Of a DNA stretch of 64,000 nucleotides, positions 11,427 through 21,666 are shown piece after piece (the stretch's first letter is position 1; the number at the start of each line of letters is the position of its first letter). Under the pieces are notes generated by a model, which saw only the letters and a list, made by a program, of their open reading frames with translations, was not told the origin of the DNA and did no database searches. The stretch covers positions 89,229,285-89,293,284 of the forward strand of contig OV884056.1 in NCBI GenBank assembly GCA_930367215.1, written 5' to 3'. The position numbers and the translations under genes are program-made. This DNA is from Pollenia angustigena. Taxonomy: Eukaryota > Arthropoda > Insecta > Diptera > Polleniidae.

Positions 11427-12647
11427 TAACTTTTTACCTATTGGTGTTAGCAAAATTTGTCCCAAGTAGCTTCGATAGATATTTGATCAATCTTTTTAAA
11501 AAAAATTTTTTTGTTTTTTTAAAAAAAAATTTTTTTAGGTTAACAAGGGGTACCGCGAAATAACTCCCAAATGAAATAAGCCCCAATGAAATAATTCCCA
11601 GTGAAGTAAGTCCCTATAAAAACGAAAAACCTTCCAACTTAACGTAATAAAATAACTCCCAAAGAAGAAATGAAATAAGTCCCCAAACTTGAGAGTTAAA
11701 CCAAAACGAACATTTTTTTATAAAGAGAAAGAAATAACTCCAAATGACGCAAGTTCCAACAAAAGTTAAATAACCCCCAACACAAAATTGCCAACTACAT
11801 AAATCTCAATGAAATCCCAACCCAAATGAAAACATTACCAATCAAAAAATGGCAAATGATTGTTATTTACAATATTTCAAAATTATATACATATATATAT
11901 ACTGTATGTATATACAATAGAGCGACTCACCAAAAAAAGTGCTCGATGTACCCTCCTAAAAATTAACCTTGCACGTTTTTAAGATGACATTTTAAATATT
12001 TCGGCTCCAGCTTTGACCTCTCGTGAGCTGGACCAGTTTGAAAAAGGGTCTATTTTTGCATGTTTTGTTAATTTGAGAATCTGTTTCCTTGCCAACATAT
12101 ACCAATTGGGTATCATAAGAAAGGTTTTTTAAGGCGCGTCCAACTGTATATACAATTTGTCCAAGGACGATCATCCATGTCCCTTTTTTAAGGATTTTCT
12201 GTAAAAAAAAAACGGTTTTTGAATTTTTTGTTCGGGGTTGTTTGTAATAAAAATGCCAAATTAACATATTTTAATCTTTAGTCGATTTAATTAAATACGT
12301 GTTTCAGCTTTTTTTTGAATTCGTGCTAGTTCGCGTTTTGACAAAAATACAATGGGGAGGTAACCCTTCGTTTTAAATATGGCAATATGGGTATCAAACT
12401 TTTTTTTTTGCCAAGTACATCATTGTTCACTCGTAAAACTGCTCTGAGTGGAGAAGCAGCTCGCGCTTTTTGTCATTATTTCTTAAGGGCAAACAGGTCA
12501 TTTTTGTTTGTCTGCTTTTGTTGCGTTTTGCGTCGTCACCCCGCATTGGTTAGTGTTTCGGCGTCGTATAACTGTACCGAGTTACAGTTTTTGCGGTATC
12601 TGCATTATCTATATGCAATCGTTTTTAACCTCAATTTGAGGTTTTGT

Positions 12648-12770
12648 CTGGTGGAGAACCATTAATAACTCATGTGACTGGTGGAGAACCAATATAACTC
12701 AGACGTTTTACTGGTGGAGTACCAAGGAAATAACTCAGACGTTTTATTGTGGAGACAAGATATACTCTGG
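12648..12770. repeat. Tandem repeat, CTGGTGGAGAACCA motif, ~4 units
   Basis: Four degenerate units of 30-36 bp start with CTGGTGGAGAACCA (12648, 12681) or close variants (CTGGTGGAGTACCA, TTGTGGAGACA) and carry ATAACTCAGACGTTTTA. They lie inside the large Foldback-type element, just outside the duplicated unit. Function unknown. The neighbouring AAACCGTGTGATACCC at 12847 weakly echoes a phrase in the 149-bp repeat at 22556. Confidence 0.55.
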
Positions 12771-13282
12771 AGCTTATTCTGGAAGCTCTTCGCCTTCCTA
12801 TACGAAGGTCTAGGTCGATCGAGGACTTGTGGATGAGGCTCCAACAAACCGTGTGATACCCTGGCAATATAACTCTAGATAGTTAGCCAAAAATTTTTTA
12901 GTGTTCAAGCAAAATCAAAAAAAAAAAAAAGTACATCATCTTTGTATGTAAATAATATAGATTTTTGCAAATTAGATGCATTTTACACCGTGCTCTGGAA
13001 TATATATAAATGCAATTTTTTAGTAACTCTAATATGATAGCGGATTTAGTTTCTAGATCACGTTTGGATGAAAATAGGACTAAAGAAAGAAAAAAAAAAA
13101 AAAATGTTAAATGTTAAACTTTTCAGCGCTCCGACAGCAGAAGTCGTTCTTATCGGTGTGTCGAAAACGGACAGTCCATCTGATCCTATCTATATTTGGT
13201 TTCAATAAAAGTAAATGTGAATTTATACAAAACATAATTTAAAAATGCTTTCATTCTTTAACCATTGCTTTTCGAAGTATAT

Positions 13283-14389
13283 TCAAAATTTAGTGAACTC
13301 GAAATGTCGCTCAAGGTTTTCAATCTCGTTCTTTATTTTCTCGAATGCTCCAACTATATGCGCGGCAGGCAATAACGGAAGCGAGAAAACCTTGTGATAC
13401 TCCAATGATGCCCCAATATTGTGTCGAATTAGTTGGACTAGTGGTTTATGCTTCATTGTTATTTGGCAAAAATTAAACCAACAGCCGTAGAGTCTTATAT
13501 CCACAAAAAAAGTTTTAATATATCGTCTAAGGCTCGCTTCATAATCTAATAATCATAATCATAAAGGTCGCACCGTTTAAGTTCAAAACTTCAGAATTAA
13601 TATAATTTCCCAATATGTTTCGTTTTGACGTATTAAAGGATAACAGAAATTAGTCCAGAGTCTTGTTATTACATAGAGAGAAGATTGGCTTAGGCGCGAA
13701 ACTGCGCGCTGTCGCCTCGCCCCCTCCTTGAGGATATCAAACCTTTTCATAGTATTCAATATGAACCAAAAGTAATTGTTTGAAACATCCAAGCGGTACA
13801 ACTGAAAATGTACCATTGATTAAAATTCGTTAATTATTGTTGCTCGGAATGTTTTCATTTATAAGTTCGACAATTTTGTCAGACCCAAAGATGCAGTATG
13901 CGAAATCTTTTGAGTCGTGGCAAACTTTGAAAAATGCAGTTTTATCTGGATCGTCATGCAAAGTAAGGCCAACATTTTTGAAAATATTCTCGTTTTTAAA
14001 TATATTTGCAACTTTGGTCGGAGTCTTCGAAGATGCTGCAAACACTTTAGCGGTCAAATATTGCAGACCTCGTTTGGCTTTATTTAAATCAATATTTTAA
14101 GTTGATTCTTGTTGTCTGTGTCAAAAAGTATTGTTAAGCTCTTAATAGAATTTTATAATGGACTAGTAACTTACCTTACACAAACATTCCGAAAATTTTC
14201 TCGTATTCCACTTACTGTGCTTGTAACATCCAAACATTGTTGTTTGATTTCATTAAGGGCCTTGAGTTCATCATATAATTTCTGTTGTTCTCCATGTTTA
14301 TGCTCAATGAAGTCTGCAGCCTTACGACACTGCCCGTTTTCCAAAACTACTCTCAACTTACAATTTTCCTCATAACAAGTACAGTACAT
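13283..14389 (-). pseudogene. MULE transposase (FLYWCH + DDE), frameshifted
   Basis: Pieces of a Mutator-like transposase lie in order on the minus strand. At 14171-14389 is the second half of a FLYWCH finger (YCTCYEENCKLRV, then C and HKHG) and the following LKALNEIKQQC helix. At about 13740-13825 is the first catalytic block, reading NGTFSVVPLGCFKQLLLVH. At 13583-13640 a YPLIRQNETYWEI block follows, and at 13283-13504 the GCWFNFCQ block with AAHIVGAFEKI. These correspond in order to conserved MULE blocks. The pieces are in different frames, and the residue that is normally the first catalytic Asp before GTF is Asn (AAT). So the transposase is inactive. Its first exon appears only in the small elements at 7246 and 10811. 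Confidence 0.75.
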
Positions 14390-15096
14390 TCTTCCCCGAG
14401 CTTTTGATTTTTTTTAAATAGAATTGTTTCTCTTCTTTGGAATACAACAATTTACTATTTCTCCTTTTACCATAATTTCATACATAACATTAATTTTTCT
14501 ATCGCAATGATATTTAGCACTGATCTGCACTACTTGACATTGTATCAACAACTAATTTATTCAATGTAATCCAATTTTAAGTAAAATGAAATAAATCCTA
14601 ATGGAAATGAAATAACTCCCAACGATATTTTTTTTTTTTTGAAATGAAAAAAGTTCTAACAGGAATGAAATAATTCCCAATTAGGAAAATAAATTAAATA
14701 ACTCCCAACAGTATTTGGTTGGGAGTTATTTCATTCGGCAGTTATTTTATAATGAAATAGCTCCTAATGGAAAATAGTAAAATAAGTTCCAAAATACTAG
14801 GAGTAATTTCATAATGAAATAATTTCCGATTTGTATGGGATTTTCTAAATTTTTTGTTGGGAGTTATTTCATTTGGGAGTTATTTCACGTTACCTAACAA
14901 GGTTCTATCAGTCAGTTAGAACCATGTTAACTGAACTCTGACTCAAACCAACAACGCGTAATAAGACCCAAGTCGTATTGAATATCTGAGAAGCTGTAAG
15001 AGATACACAAAAAGGAGAACGCCAATCGAAAGTGCGTAGCCGCTTGAGAACGATGCGATATATAACTCATTTTTGAAAAAAGAAAAATGTAAGTTA

Positions 15097-15225
15097 GGTG
15101 CTGTTTCCAGGTGACAAGCAATTGATTGTGTAGTAAAATTTATATGAAAAGTTCTCAAAAAACTGAGTGATTTTCATATAAAATTTTCTACACAATCGAT
15201 TGCCTGTCACCTGGAAACAGCACAT
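15097..15225. mobile_element. MITE, 129 bp hairpin, TTA target duplication
   Basis: Almost the whole element is an inverted repeat: arms of about 50 bp (GGTGCTGTTTCCAGGTGACA left, its complement with GTGCTG at right) around a ~25-bp loop. TTA lies at 15094-15096 and 15226-15228. A three-base TWA duplication suits PIF/Harbinger-derived MITEs. Confidence 0.8.
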
Positions 15226-15489
15226 TAATCAAGTTTTAATACACTCACACTTTTTACCAATTGGTAATACACTCATTCTTTTAAAAATTGATACGAACTT
15301 GCCTTTAAAATTCTCTTTCCAGTGAGTGTTTCAATTTACGTTCAAGAAAACAGCTGATTTCAAGGTTGAGCAAATTTTTCGTTTCTCTTTATACATTTTT
15401 TTCTTGATGGCATCTTGAAAGTAAATTGCTGAAAAATTGAATGCAGCCTCCGTCACAACTATCAATTTTTGGAAATTTTGACAAACAGT

Positions 15490-15745
15490 ATATCGTCATA
15501 TTAAATGCAAACGGACGTAACTACACTTTTTATATTTTTACGGGAGAAGCAAAAAACTTTACAAAATCAATAACAACAAGGTGTAATTGGTGTTTGAATT
15601 TCGTTAATAAAATCGTAATTTTTGATCGTATGAATCTAAAATTTTGCACGAACATGTATTTTGATAAAACGAACCATAATCGATAAAAAAAATCAATTTC
15701 GAAATTTTGTGTAGTTACGTCCGTTTGCATTTAATATGACGATAT
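15490..15745. mobile_element. MITE with perfect 37-bp inverted ends
   Basis: The arm ATATCGTCATATTAAATGCA...ACTACAC (15490-15526) recurs as an exact complement at 15709-15745. The interior has no gene. Flanks give no clean target duplication because the ends are AT-rich. Confidence 0.75.
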
Positions 15746-15777
15746 GTAAAAGACTATCAAGAAAAACTTGAGCGTGA

Positions 15778-16063
15778 GTTACGATTAGTGGACTACAAGG
15801 GCTTAAAAAAGTAAAACACTACTAGTTCTTTTCATTACATATTAAACACTAACTGAATTTTATTTTTGATATTGATCTTAAAACAACTTAGCTTAACAAA
15901 GAAAAATGAAATACTAGCAAATAGTAAAAGTTCATTCTATAATTCTTAAGAATTTTAATAAACAAAATTTAGTTGACCTAAAATAACAAACATTTATTAA
16001 GAATTTAAATAAACAGAAATTAATTGCCCTAAAATAAATTGTTTGCTATGCTTATGTTGCAAT
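15778..16063 (-). repeat. 3' LTR of the Gypsy element
   Basis: 286 bp, aligning with 21386-21666 over its whole length with few differences and small indels. On the plus strand it starts GTTACGATTAGTGG and ends CTTATGTTGCAAT. The 4-bp target duplication is not evident. Confidence 0.9.
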
Positions 16064-16448
16064 CAGTGTGACCACAACTAAAAAAAAATTGGATGCTAAA
16101 TGGGGATTAAAACAATGCTAAAAATGCTAAAAATAAAATTTGAAAATGCTAAAAAAGTGCTAAATTTTCTTAAATGATTGCATCATTTTAATGAATGAAT
16201 TATACATTAATTTACCTGAAAAATTATATTTCTTTAAAATAAAATGAAGTTTATATACTAAATACTAAAATTATATACATACATAGATGTATTTAATAAA
16301 AACCATTTAGTAGTTTGACAAAAGTTAGCGATTTTTTAACCAAAAAAACAAAAGGACCTATCCACAAAATATTACATGACAAACGCTTAAAGCCCTAACC
16401 TACAGTTTGCAAAATATGTAACATTGTCAACTGTCAAAAAAACTGTTA
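16064..16448. other. AT-rich segment beside the LTR, possible hAT-type end
   Basis: It starts CAGTGTGACCACAACT exactly at the LTR edge and repeats ATGCTAAAAATGCTAAA, similar in style to the hAT-like element at 44052-45194 (CAGTGTTGCCA, GGCTAAA repeats). I found no matching right end, so this is only a candidate. Confidence 0.3.
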
Positions 16449-16713
16449 AGGTGCAACCATAATGTGCTTAAGTTGGCTAAAGCAAATGTGCGAATACATG
16501 TAAATCATATGAGGCAAACTATATTGAACTTAAAGACCATTTTTGTTAAGTTTTATAAAACTGGCATTTGCTTAAGCAAAGTGCGAAACTGATTGCACAT
16601 TCCGTACGGAATCAAATGTTTTTTGATTTTGTTTTCTTTTTAATACTTTTGAGAGACTTTTTGTTAATTTTGACAGTAGGTTAAGCAAAGCTATGCATAT
16701 TATGGTTGGGCCT
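16449..16713. mobile_element. MITE, 265 bp, TTA target duplication
   Basis: Inverted ends AGGTGCAACCATAATGTGC (16449) and the complement of AGGCCCAACCATAATATGC (ending 16713), flanked by TTA at 16446-16448 and 16714-16716. The interior also has scattered complementary segments (GTTGGCTAAAGC/GGTTAAGCAAAGC). PIF/Harbinger-type by target. Confidence 0.75.
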
Positions 16714-16857
16714 TTAGGTTTAACAAGAAAAGTAGAAGACAAATAAATTATAAAAAGTTTAAGGCGATTAATAAATTTATTATTTTAAATATTTTTTTGT
16801 AAAATTGTCAAAATGTTAGATAGGGTTTTTTGCGTTTTAGCTAACGATAAACACACA

Positions 16858-17103
16858 TATCTGTGGCAATAAATAATAATGGCTTCAGTCGAAATTTCGT
16901 GTTTTGAGATATTAAGGGTTTTGTCTAAAATGAATTGTGTGTTGTATTGTGAAAGTTAAAATATTAATGCGTATAGTTTTATTAATAATGACATTTTATT
17001 CTTGAAATTTAGCTGCGTCATAGATCTTGAAGAAGGTAATAAGAATATGTAATAAAAAAAACTTAAGTCAACTTAAGCCATTATTATTTATTGCCACAGA
17101 TAT
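16858..17103. mobile_element. MITE with 27-bp inverted ends
   Basis: ATCTGTGGCAATAAATAATA...ATGGCTT near 16859-16885 recurs inverted at 17075-17102. The spacer of about 190 bp has no gene. AT-rich flanks obscure the target duplication. Confidence 0.7.
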
Positions 17104-17545
17104 ATATTATTAAATACAAAATATAAGTAAAAACAAAAATTATCAGTATGTTTAATTACACATTAAACACACCATTATATAAATAGTTTTCCTTAATTTC
17201 CAAAGTGTTGGTCAAAATACCATTAGAATAATACCTGTTTACCTGTTACCTGTGGTTGGTTGGCAAGTTATGAACTTCGAGAATTTGTGTGTGAGTCGGA
17301 GGGGTTCTGTATGGAGAGAGAGGAAAAAATATATATATATCGCTCATTTGCTGCAAGACCGGCATAACTCAAATAAATCCATTTCGAGATAAACGCATTC
17401 AAGGTTTTTGATTTGCTATAACTACTTAGAAAAAAGGAAGACAAATTCTCTTCAAACTGGGATAGTATAAAAGATATAAAGATGAATTTAATACACAATA
17501 TAAAGAAAAACAAAGCGAACAATTCTGCATCTCAAGCTCCAAATA
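17104..17545. other. Unassigned DNA replacing the Gypsy integrase region
   Basis: No domain recognised. It contains a short TA microsatellite (17330-17340). The Gypsy RNase H frame runs into it at about 17545 and loses similarity, marking a deletion or insertion breakpoint. Confidence 0.5.
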
Positions 17546-17695
17546 TTTGACAGCCCAAACTATAGCAAGTAACTCCTTCTCTATTGTGGAGTAATTACAT
17601 TCGGTTTGTGATAGTGTGCGACTCGCGAAACAAATTGGTTTATCGCTTCCAATATGACCTAGGGATAAGAATGCTCCCAATGCGATGTTACTCAC
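17546..17695 (-). pseudogene. Gypsy RNase H, N-terminal fragment
   Basis: The frame contains [30 protein letters not shown] and [14 protein letters not shown], the start of a Ty3/Gypsy RNase H. The expected DASxxAxGAVL Asp block is cut at the N-terminal side and the C-terminal half is replaced by unrelated sequence after AVKYL. Upstream, RT thumb coding ([16 protein letters not shown], about 17960-18030) is in another frame. Confidence 0.8.
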
Positions 17696-17996
17696 GTCTG
17701 TTGTAAGGATGAATGGTTTAGTGAAATCGGGGTGTTAGAGGATAGGGTCGTACATTAATAAATCTTTACAGGTTTGAAATGCTTCAATGTAGCTTTGGTT
17801 CATTGTAATGGTTGCGCCTTTTTTTAAGCAGAGAGTAAGTGGTTTGGTTAGTTTAGCCAAATCTTTAATGAATTTACGGTAATAACTAACGAGTTTAATC
17901 CCTTCTGAATTTACGATATGGCCTTAAAAGGATATTTCTTTCCTGAGGAACTCGCACTTATCCATTTGAATTTTTAAATTTGCCTCTCTGAGCTTC

Positions 17997-18422
17997 TCAA
18001 ATACTTTTGTTATGCTTTCTAAATGTTCTTGTAAGGACGTAGAGTAAATGGTCTTTTAGGACGTTATCCATTACCCTCTGAAATGTACTAGGGGCATTTT
18101 TCAACCCGAACGGTATCCTAGTAAATTCATAGTGACCATTCTCAACTGTAAAGGCCGTTTTCTGTATGTGTCTAGGATCCATCTCGATTTGGTGGAACCC
18201 GCTGGCTAGATCTAGTGTAGTGAAGTACAAGCATCTGCCAAGTTTGTCCAGTATCTCAGATATATTTGGTATTGGGTATCTGTCGGATTTGTCGTTGAGT
18301 TTCTTGTAGTCGATTACTAATCTCCACTTTTTGTTACCATGAATGTCAGTTTTTTTCGGAACTATCCATACTGGGGAGCTCCAGGGCGAATAACTATGCT
18401 GAATGATATTATGTTCCAGCAT
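17997..18422 (-). pseudogene. Gypsy reverse transcriptase, catalytic YxDD box deleted
   Basis: The fragment starts [19 protein letters not shown] and continues through the palm ([11 protein letters not shown], the [13 protein letters not shown] block with its catalytic Asp, [16 protein letters not shown]). Then NVLKDHLLY jumps straight to the frameshifted coding for [10 protein letters not shown]. In Gypsy RTs the YxDD catalytic box lies between these, so about 14 codons are missing and the enzyme cannot work. The same deletion is present in the copy at 22676-23436. Upstream (18443-18816) a MITE separates this from the protease frame. Confidence 0.9.
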
Positions 18423-18442
18423 CTTCTTTATTTGTGTTTGTA

Positions 18443-18816
18443 CCCTGCAAATAAAATTGGACCACCTTATCCATTTTGATAAAATGGACTACTCCATGGA
18501 CTGGTCCGATGTAATGCATGCATGGACCATGTCATTGTTAAAAACTGTTTGTAGTGAGACAACATGTCTTCGTTTTTAAACGACATGCTTTCGTTTTTAA
18601 ACGACATCAAAACTAGTCCTCTTGAGTATACCATGGAGTAGTTTTAAAACTACTCCTTAGTGGTTCAAAGGTGGGTTATATGGTCCTCTCCTAGGACATC
18701 GTTATGTTAAATAGACCAGGTTTTTTTCATACGTCTGGGTTACTTTTGGACTAGTCCTGGTCCTTTGTGGACTACTCTTTACACGCGTGTTTCGACTGGT
18801 CCTATTATTTGCAGGG
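18443..18816. mobile_element. MITE, 374 bp, CCCTGCAAATAA ends, TA target, inside Gypsy pol
   Basis: Ends CCCTGCAAATAA and its near-complement, TATTATTTGCAGGG, flanked by TA at 18441-18442 and 18817-18818. It splits the Gypsy pol frame between QEI and [10 protein letters not shown]; removing it with one TA restores reading. Relatives lie at 23227-23436 (right end lost) and 45279-45552. TA target suggests Tc1/mariner type. Confidence 0.85.
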
Positions 18817-18826
18817 TATTTCTTGT

Positions 18827-19681
18827 TTATGAACGTATGGGTATCTTTACGATTTGGTTGGTAATAATTTTGTGTTTTACCTTGTTGGTAAATGAGAGTG
18901 GTTCGCCCTCCCTGTAAATAAGATCGCTAAAATTTCTACACAGTTTTAAAATTTTCTTTCGTTCCTCGCTATTGAGCTGGTCTGTTCTTATTAGGTCGTT
19001 TAAGTTCCATGGAGTAAACTGATCGTTTGGGGTTTCAGTATTACTATATTCAATGTTAAAATTATTTAACTCGATATAATTTACTGCATCGTATGGCTCG
19101 GCGGCCAAAGGGGTTTCTAACAAAAATGTTTGGTCTTCATGTGAGAAATTTGTTATTTCGACGTAGCTACACCCGAGTCCAACATTGTACAAACCTGGAC
19201 TAACGAATAGCTTGGGTTTAAATTCAATTGAATTTATGTAAACATTGCCATTCTGTTTCTTAATAGGTAATTCTACTCGTATTTTTGAGTTGGCCGGTAT
19301 ATTCAGAATACCAGTAGATTGATTAGTTTGGAAATTTATATTGTTAGTGGCATTTCGCGTAGTTAGGGTTCTATTCCCGAGGTCAATTTTTGCGTTGAGC
19401 AATAGTAGTGTATCCATGCCCAAAAGGCCATCAAAAAAATTATGGAACTTGAAAATAAGGAATTTGAGTGATCCCGCTTGATTAAATTCCGAAAATATTG
19501 GTAATGTTATTTGTCTGTCCACTTGATAGCTTTTGAAAACGGTCGTAATCGTGATCGGATCGCGTTTAATTTGATCTTTAGGTGAAACGTATTCGGGGTT
19601 TATAAAAGACGAAGAAGCCCCAGTGCCTAAAAGAAATTTAAGGGGGTTTCTAGAAGGTAGATGTATAGTTATGTAGGGCAA
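18827..19681 (-). pseudogene. Gypsy protease and RT N-terminal region, protease Asp lost
   Basis: A 284-codon frame begins with an aspartic-protease fold. The active-site motif is FLLGTGASSSFI, where the catalytic Asp of D-T/S-G is replaced by Gly; the second hallmark, GLLGMDTLLLLNAKID, is intact. The rest is the protease-RT linker. The frame stops at 18827-18829 because of a frameshift; the continuation PYVHKQEIQ is in the next frame, leading to the MITE and then RT. Both the substitution and the frameshift mark a dead pol. Confidence 0.85.
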
Positions 19682-19704
19682 GTTTGATTGATGTGTATCT
19701 CGGT

Positions 19705-20761
19705 TTATGTAACCGGTTGGTTGTTCGAGGCTGTGGTAAACAAATTTTGGGCGTCTTCAATGTTGGTCAGGTCATTATTGTAATGCTCGTCTAATTGCTG
19801 GTTATTATTACCCGAGGTACTTGGTCTGTTTGAACAGGCGTTATCAAAAAAATTGTCTCTTTGGTGACGATTTTGATCAGTGTTGAAGTTATTTGGATCG
19901 TTATCAATATATTTATCCAATTGTTGGTAATTGTTTAAAGGGATAGTCTCATGGAAATTGAAATTTGGGTTTCCAGCAAAACGAGTTTGCTGGCTTGGGC
20001 TCGCCTTTATTTGTGGGGTGTTCTGGTGCCTGGAATTGTTTGTAGGGTATTGGCTCCTAAAATTTTGGTTAGTCTGTTGGGGCTGATGTTGCCTATTTGG
20101 AAGTTGGTATCTTTGATCGCTGTGATCGTGATTTCGTTGCCAATTACGGTTATAGTTAGTCTGTTGGGGTTGTTGTTGTCTATTTGGAGGTTGATATCTC
20201 TGATCCTTGTAAAAACGGGTATCATATGTGGTGTATTAGGAGTAATGCCCCCTATTTAATGTTGGAACTCTTTGATAGGAAATGTTCTGCTCTTTTATGC
20301 AACAGGATAGTGCCGTGGAAAGCGAAGTTGGTTGCATTGCCCTTACTCGTGATCATAGTGGTTCATTAAGGCCAACAAGGAAATAATTAAGGCACATCTC
20401 AGAGTAAGGACTCTTTTTTGCATTTATGACGCCAGTATCTTTTTCATGAATGAGGATGTTGTTGCAGGAATTCATAAAGAAGTTTGGGATTGCCGTCAAA
20501 TTTCGGCAAGTCTTTAATCGCATCGGATATTCTCAATGAATTGAAAATATCGATTTGATTATTCGGCTGGTTTTGTGCAGGTTGTTCCGTTGAAATTGTG
20601 TCAGAAACGGAACAAGAACTAAAGTCGGAAATGGTCGAGTTACTGGTGAGACTAATATCTGACTTCTCAGCGGAGGTAGAATTATTGTTTTCAGGGCTAG
20701 ATGTCAAACTAGCAAGTTTCCTCAGATTGTAAGGTAAGAAACGGAGTTTCTGATTTGGCAA
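19705..20761 (-). pseudogene. Gypsy Gag remnants
   Basis: The N-terminal part (20444-20761) ends with DLPKFDGNPKLLYEFLQQ, a motif shared by 17.6/297-type Gag proteins. It then breaks by frameshift. Toward 19705 the coding becomes rich in Asn, Gln and Pro (repeats of QQPQQTN type at 20000-20220), as in Gag C-termini of this group, ending NIEDAQNLFTTASNNQPVT. No intact CCHC knuckle was identified. Several frames are needed, so Gag is not functional. Confidence 0.7.
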
Positions 20762-21385
20762 TTCTATTTCAATTTGGTATTTAAAGGTAGCGAAGGAATA
20801 TTAAATTTATAGATTCGTACTGATATACCTTCGATACTTTTCCCTTTTTAATTAAAATCACTTTTTATTCCGTTCCTCCTATATATATATATATATATAT
20901 TCTTGTTAAATTTGTATTGATATGCCTTCGATACTTCACTTCCTAATTTAAATCACTTTTATCATTTCTTATCTTAAATATTATACAAAATTCTTTTCTT
21001 TCTTTTTTTTTATTTCACAACATCACAAGAACACTTACACCCAAGGAATATTAAGCTGAACCACATGGTGTGGTGATCTGGTGATCGTGTTGTTTGTTGG
21101 GAGTGGGGTTCCAGCGAATCAAGGGTCAAAACCCACGGTCCGGATGTTGCTTTCCTTTCTGAATTTGGTTGCTTTTGTTTGCAGGAATATTTTCCCTGTA
21201 TCCTTTTTCCTCTTTTAGCACTTTAGTTTCTTATTTTTCCCCTTCACAATTATTTTTTTAATATTATATATTATCTTTTGCAACGTATGTTTTTCTTTTT
21301 TTTTTTTATTTGCCAAACAAAAAGGACACTTTTCATTCTTTTTTTTTTAAACCCGAAACCGTTCGCTGAACTGCTGACTGCGCCA
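20762..21385. other. Gypsy 5' leader and primer-binding site
   Basis: Non-coding between the 5' LTR and Gag. Minus strand TGGCGCAGTCAGCAG (complement of 21371-21385) directly abuts the LTR and is the likely primer-binding site. A (TA)10-type microsatellite lies at 20881-20900. The phrase TGATATGCCTTCGATACTT occurs twice (20821, 20919), a short internal duplication. Confidence 0.7.
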
Positions 21386-21666
21386 GTTATGATTAGTGGA
21401 CTACAAGGGTTTAAAAAAGTAAAACACTACTAGTTCTTTTCATTATTAAACACTAACTGAATTTTATTTTTGATATTGATCTTAAAATAACTTAGCTTAA
21501 CAAAGAAAAATGAAATACTAGCAAATAGTAAAAGTACATTCTATAATTCTTAAGAATTTTAATAAACAAAATTTAGTTGACCTAAAATAACCAACATTTA
21601 TTAAGAATTTAAATAAACAGAAATTAATTGCCCTTAATAAATTGTTTACTATGCTTATGTTGCAAT
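21386..21666 (-). repeat. 5' LTR of the Gypsy element
   Basis: 281 bp, the partner of 15778-16063. Its plus-strand edge at 21386 is set by the adjoining primer-binding site. Presumed promoter for the element; TATA or initiator positions were not resolved. Confidence 0.9.

Larger units (their letters stand above)
5371..12494. repeat. Nearly identical 3.56-kb tandem duplication
   Basis: Unit 1 spans 5371-8928 and unit 2 spans 8936-12494; every landmark recurs with a 3565-bp offset (3566 after an A-run). By eye the only differences are a T/G substitution at 7472/11037 and one extra A in an A-run (around 8638/12203). The junction 8929-8935 is a 7-bp filler, GACCTGA, identical to the start of the adjacent 8941-8947. 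Such identity means a very recent event, or an assembly artefact. Confidence 0.95.
11549..14894. mobile_element. Foldback/NOF-like MULE element, 3.35 kb
   Basis: The left end GGTACCGCGAAATAACTCCC (11549) and the right end, complement of GGTAACGTGAAATAACTCCC (ending 14894), are inverted repeats. They are flanked by a perfect 8-bp duplication TAACAAGG (11541-11548 and 14895-14902). Arrays of GAAATAAnnCCCAA occupy about 11557-11810 on the left and 14585-14890 on the right. The interior carries a broken MULE transposase on the minus strand (13283-14389). Before the tandem duplication the same element started where 7984 is now. Short-motif terminal arrays plus a MULE transposase match the Foldback/NOF arrangement of Drosophila. 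Confidence 0.8.
15778..21666 (-). mobile_element. Gypsy (17.6/297-type) LTR retrotransposon, internally deleted
   Basis: Two near-identical LTRs (15778-16063 and 21386-21666) enclose minus-strand Gypsy genes. Next to the right (5') LTR the minus strand reads TGGCGCAGTCAGCAG, a primer-binding site of the tRNA-Ser type used by 17.6/297 elements. Gag remnants, protease, RT and the start of RNase H follow in order. Integrase is missing: after the RNase H start at about 17545 the Gypsy sequence ends and the next 1.4 kb holds MITEs and unrelated DNA. No polypurine tract is visible beside the left LTR, which abuts CAGTGTGACCAC at 16064. A frameshift and MITE interrupt pol. No env seen. Confidence 0.9.

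Noticed and set aside
15778..21666. Env-bearing (errantivirus) Gypsy element
   Set aside because: No env-like frame is present between RNase H and the 3' LTR; that interval holds MITEs and unassigned DNA.
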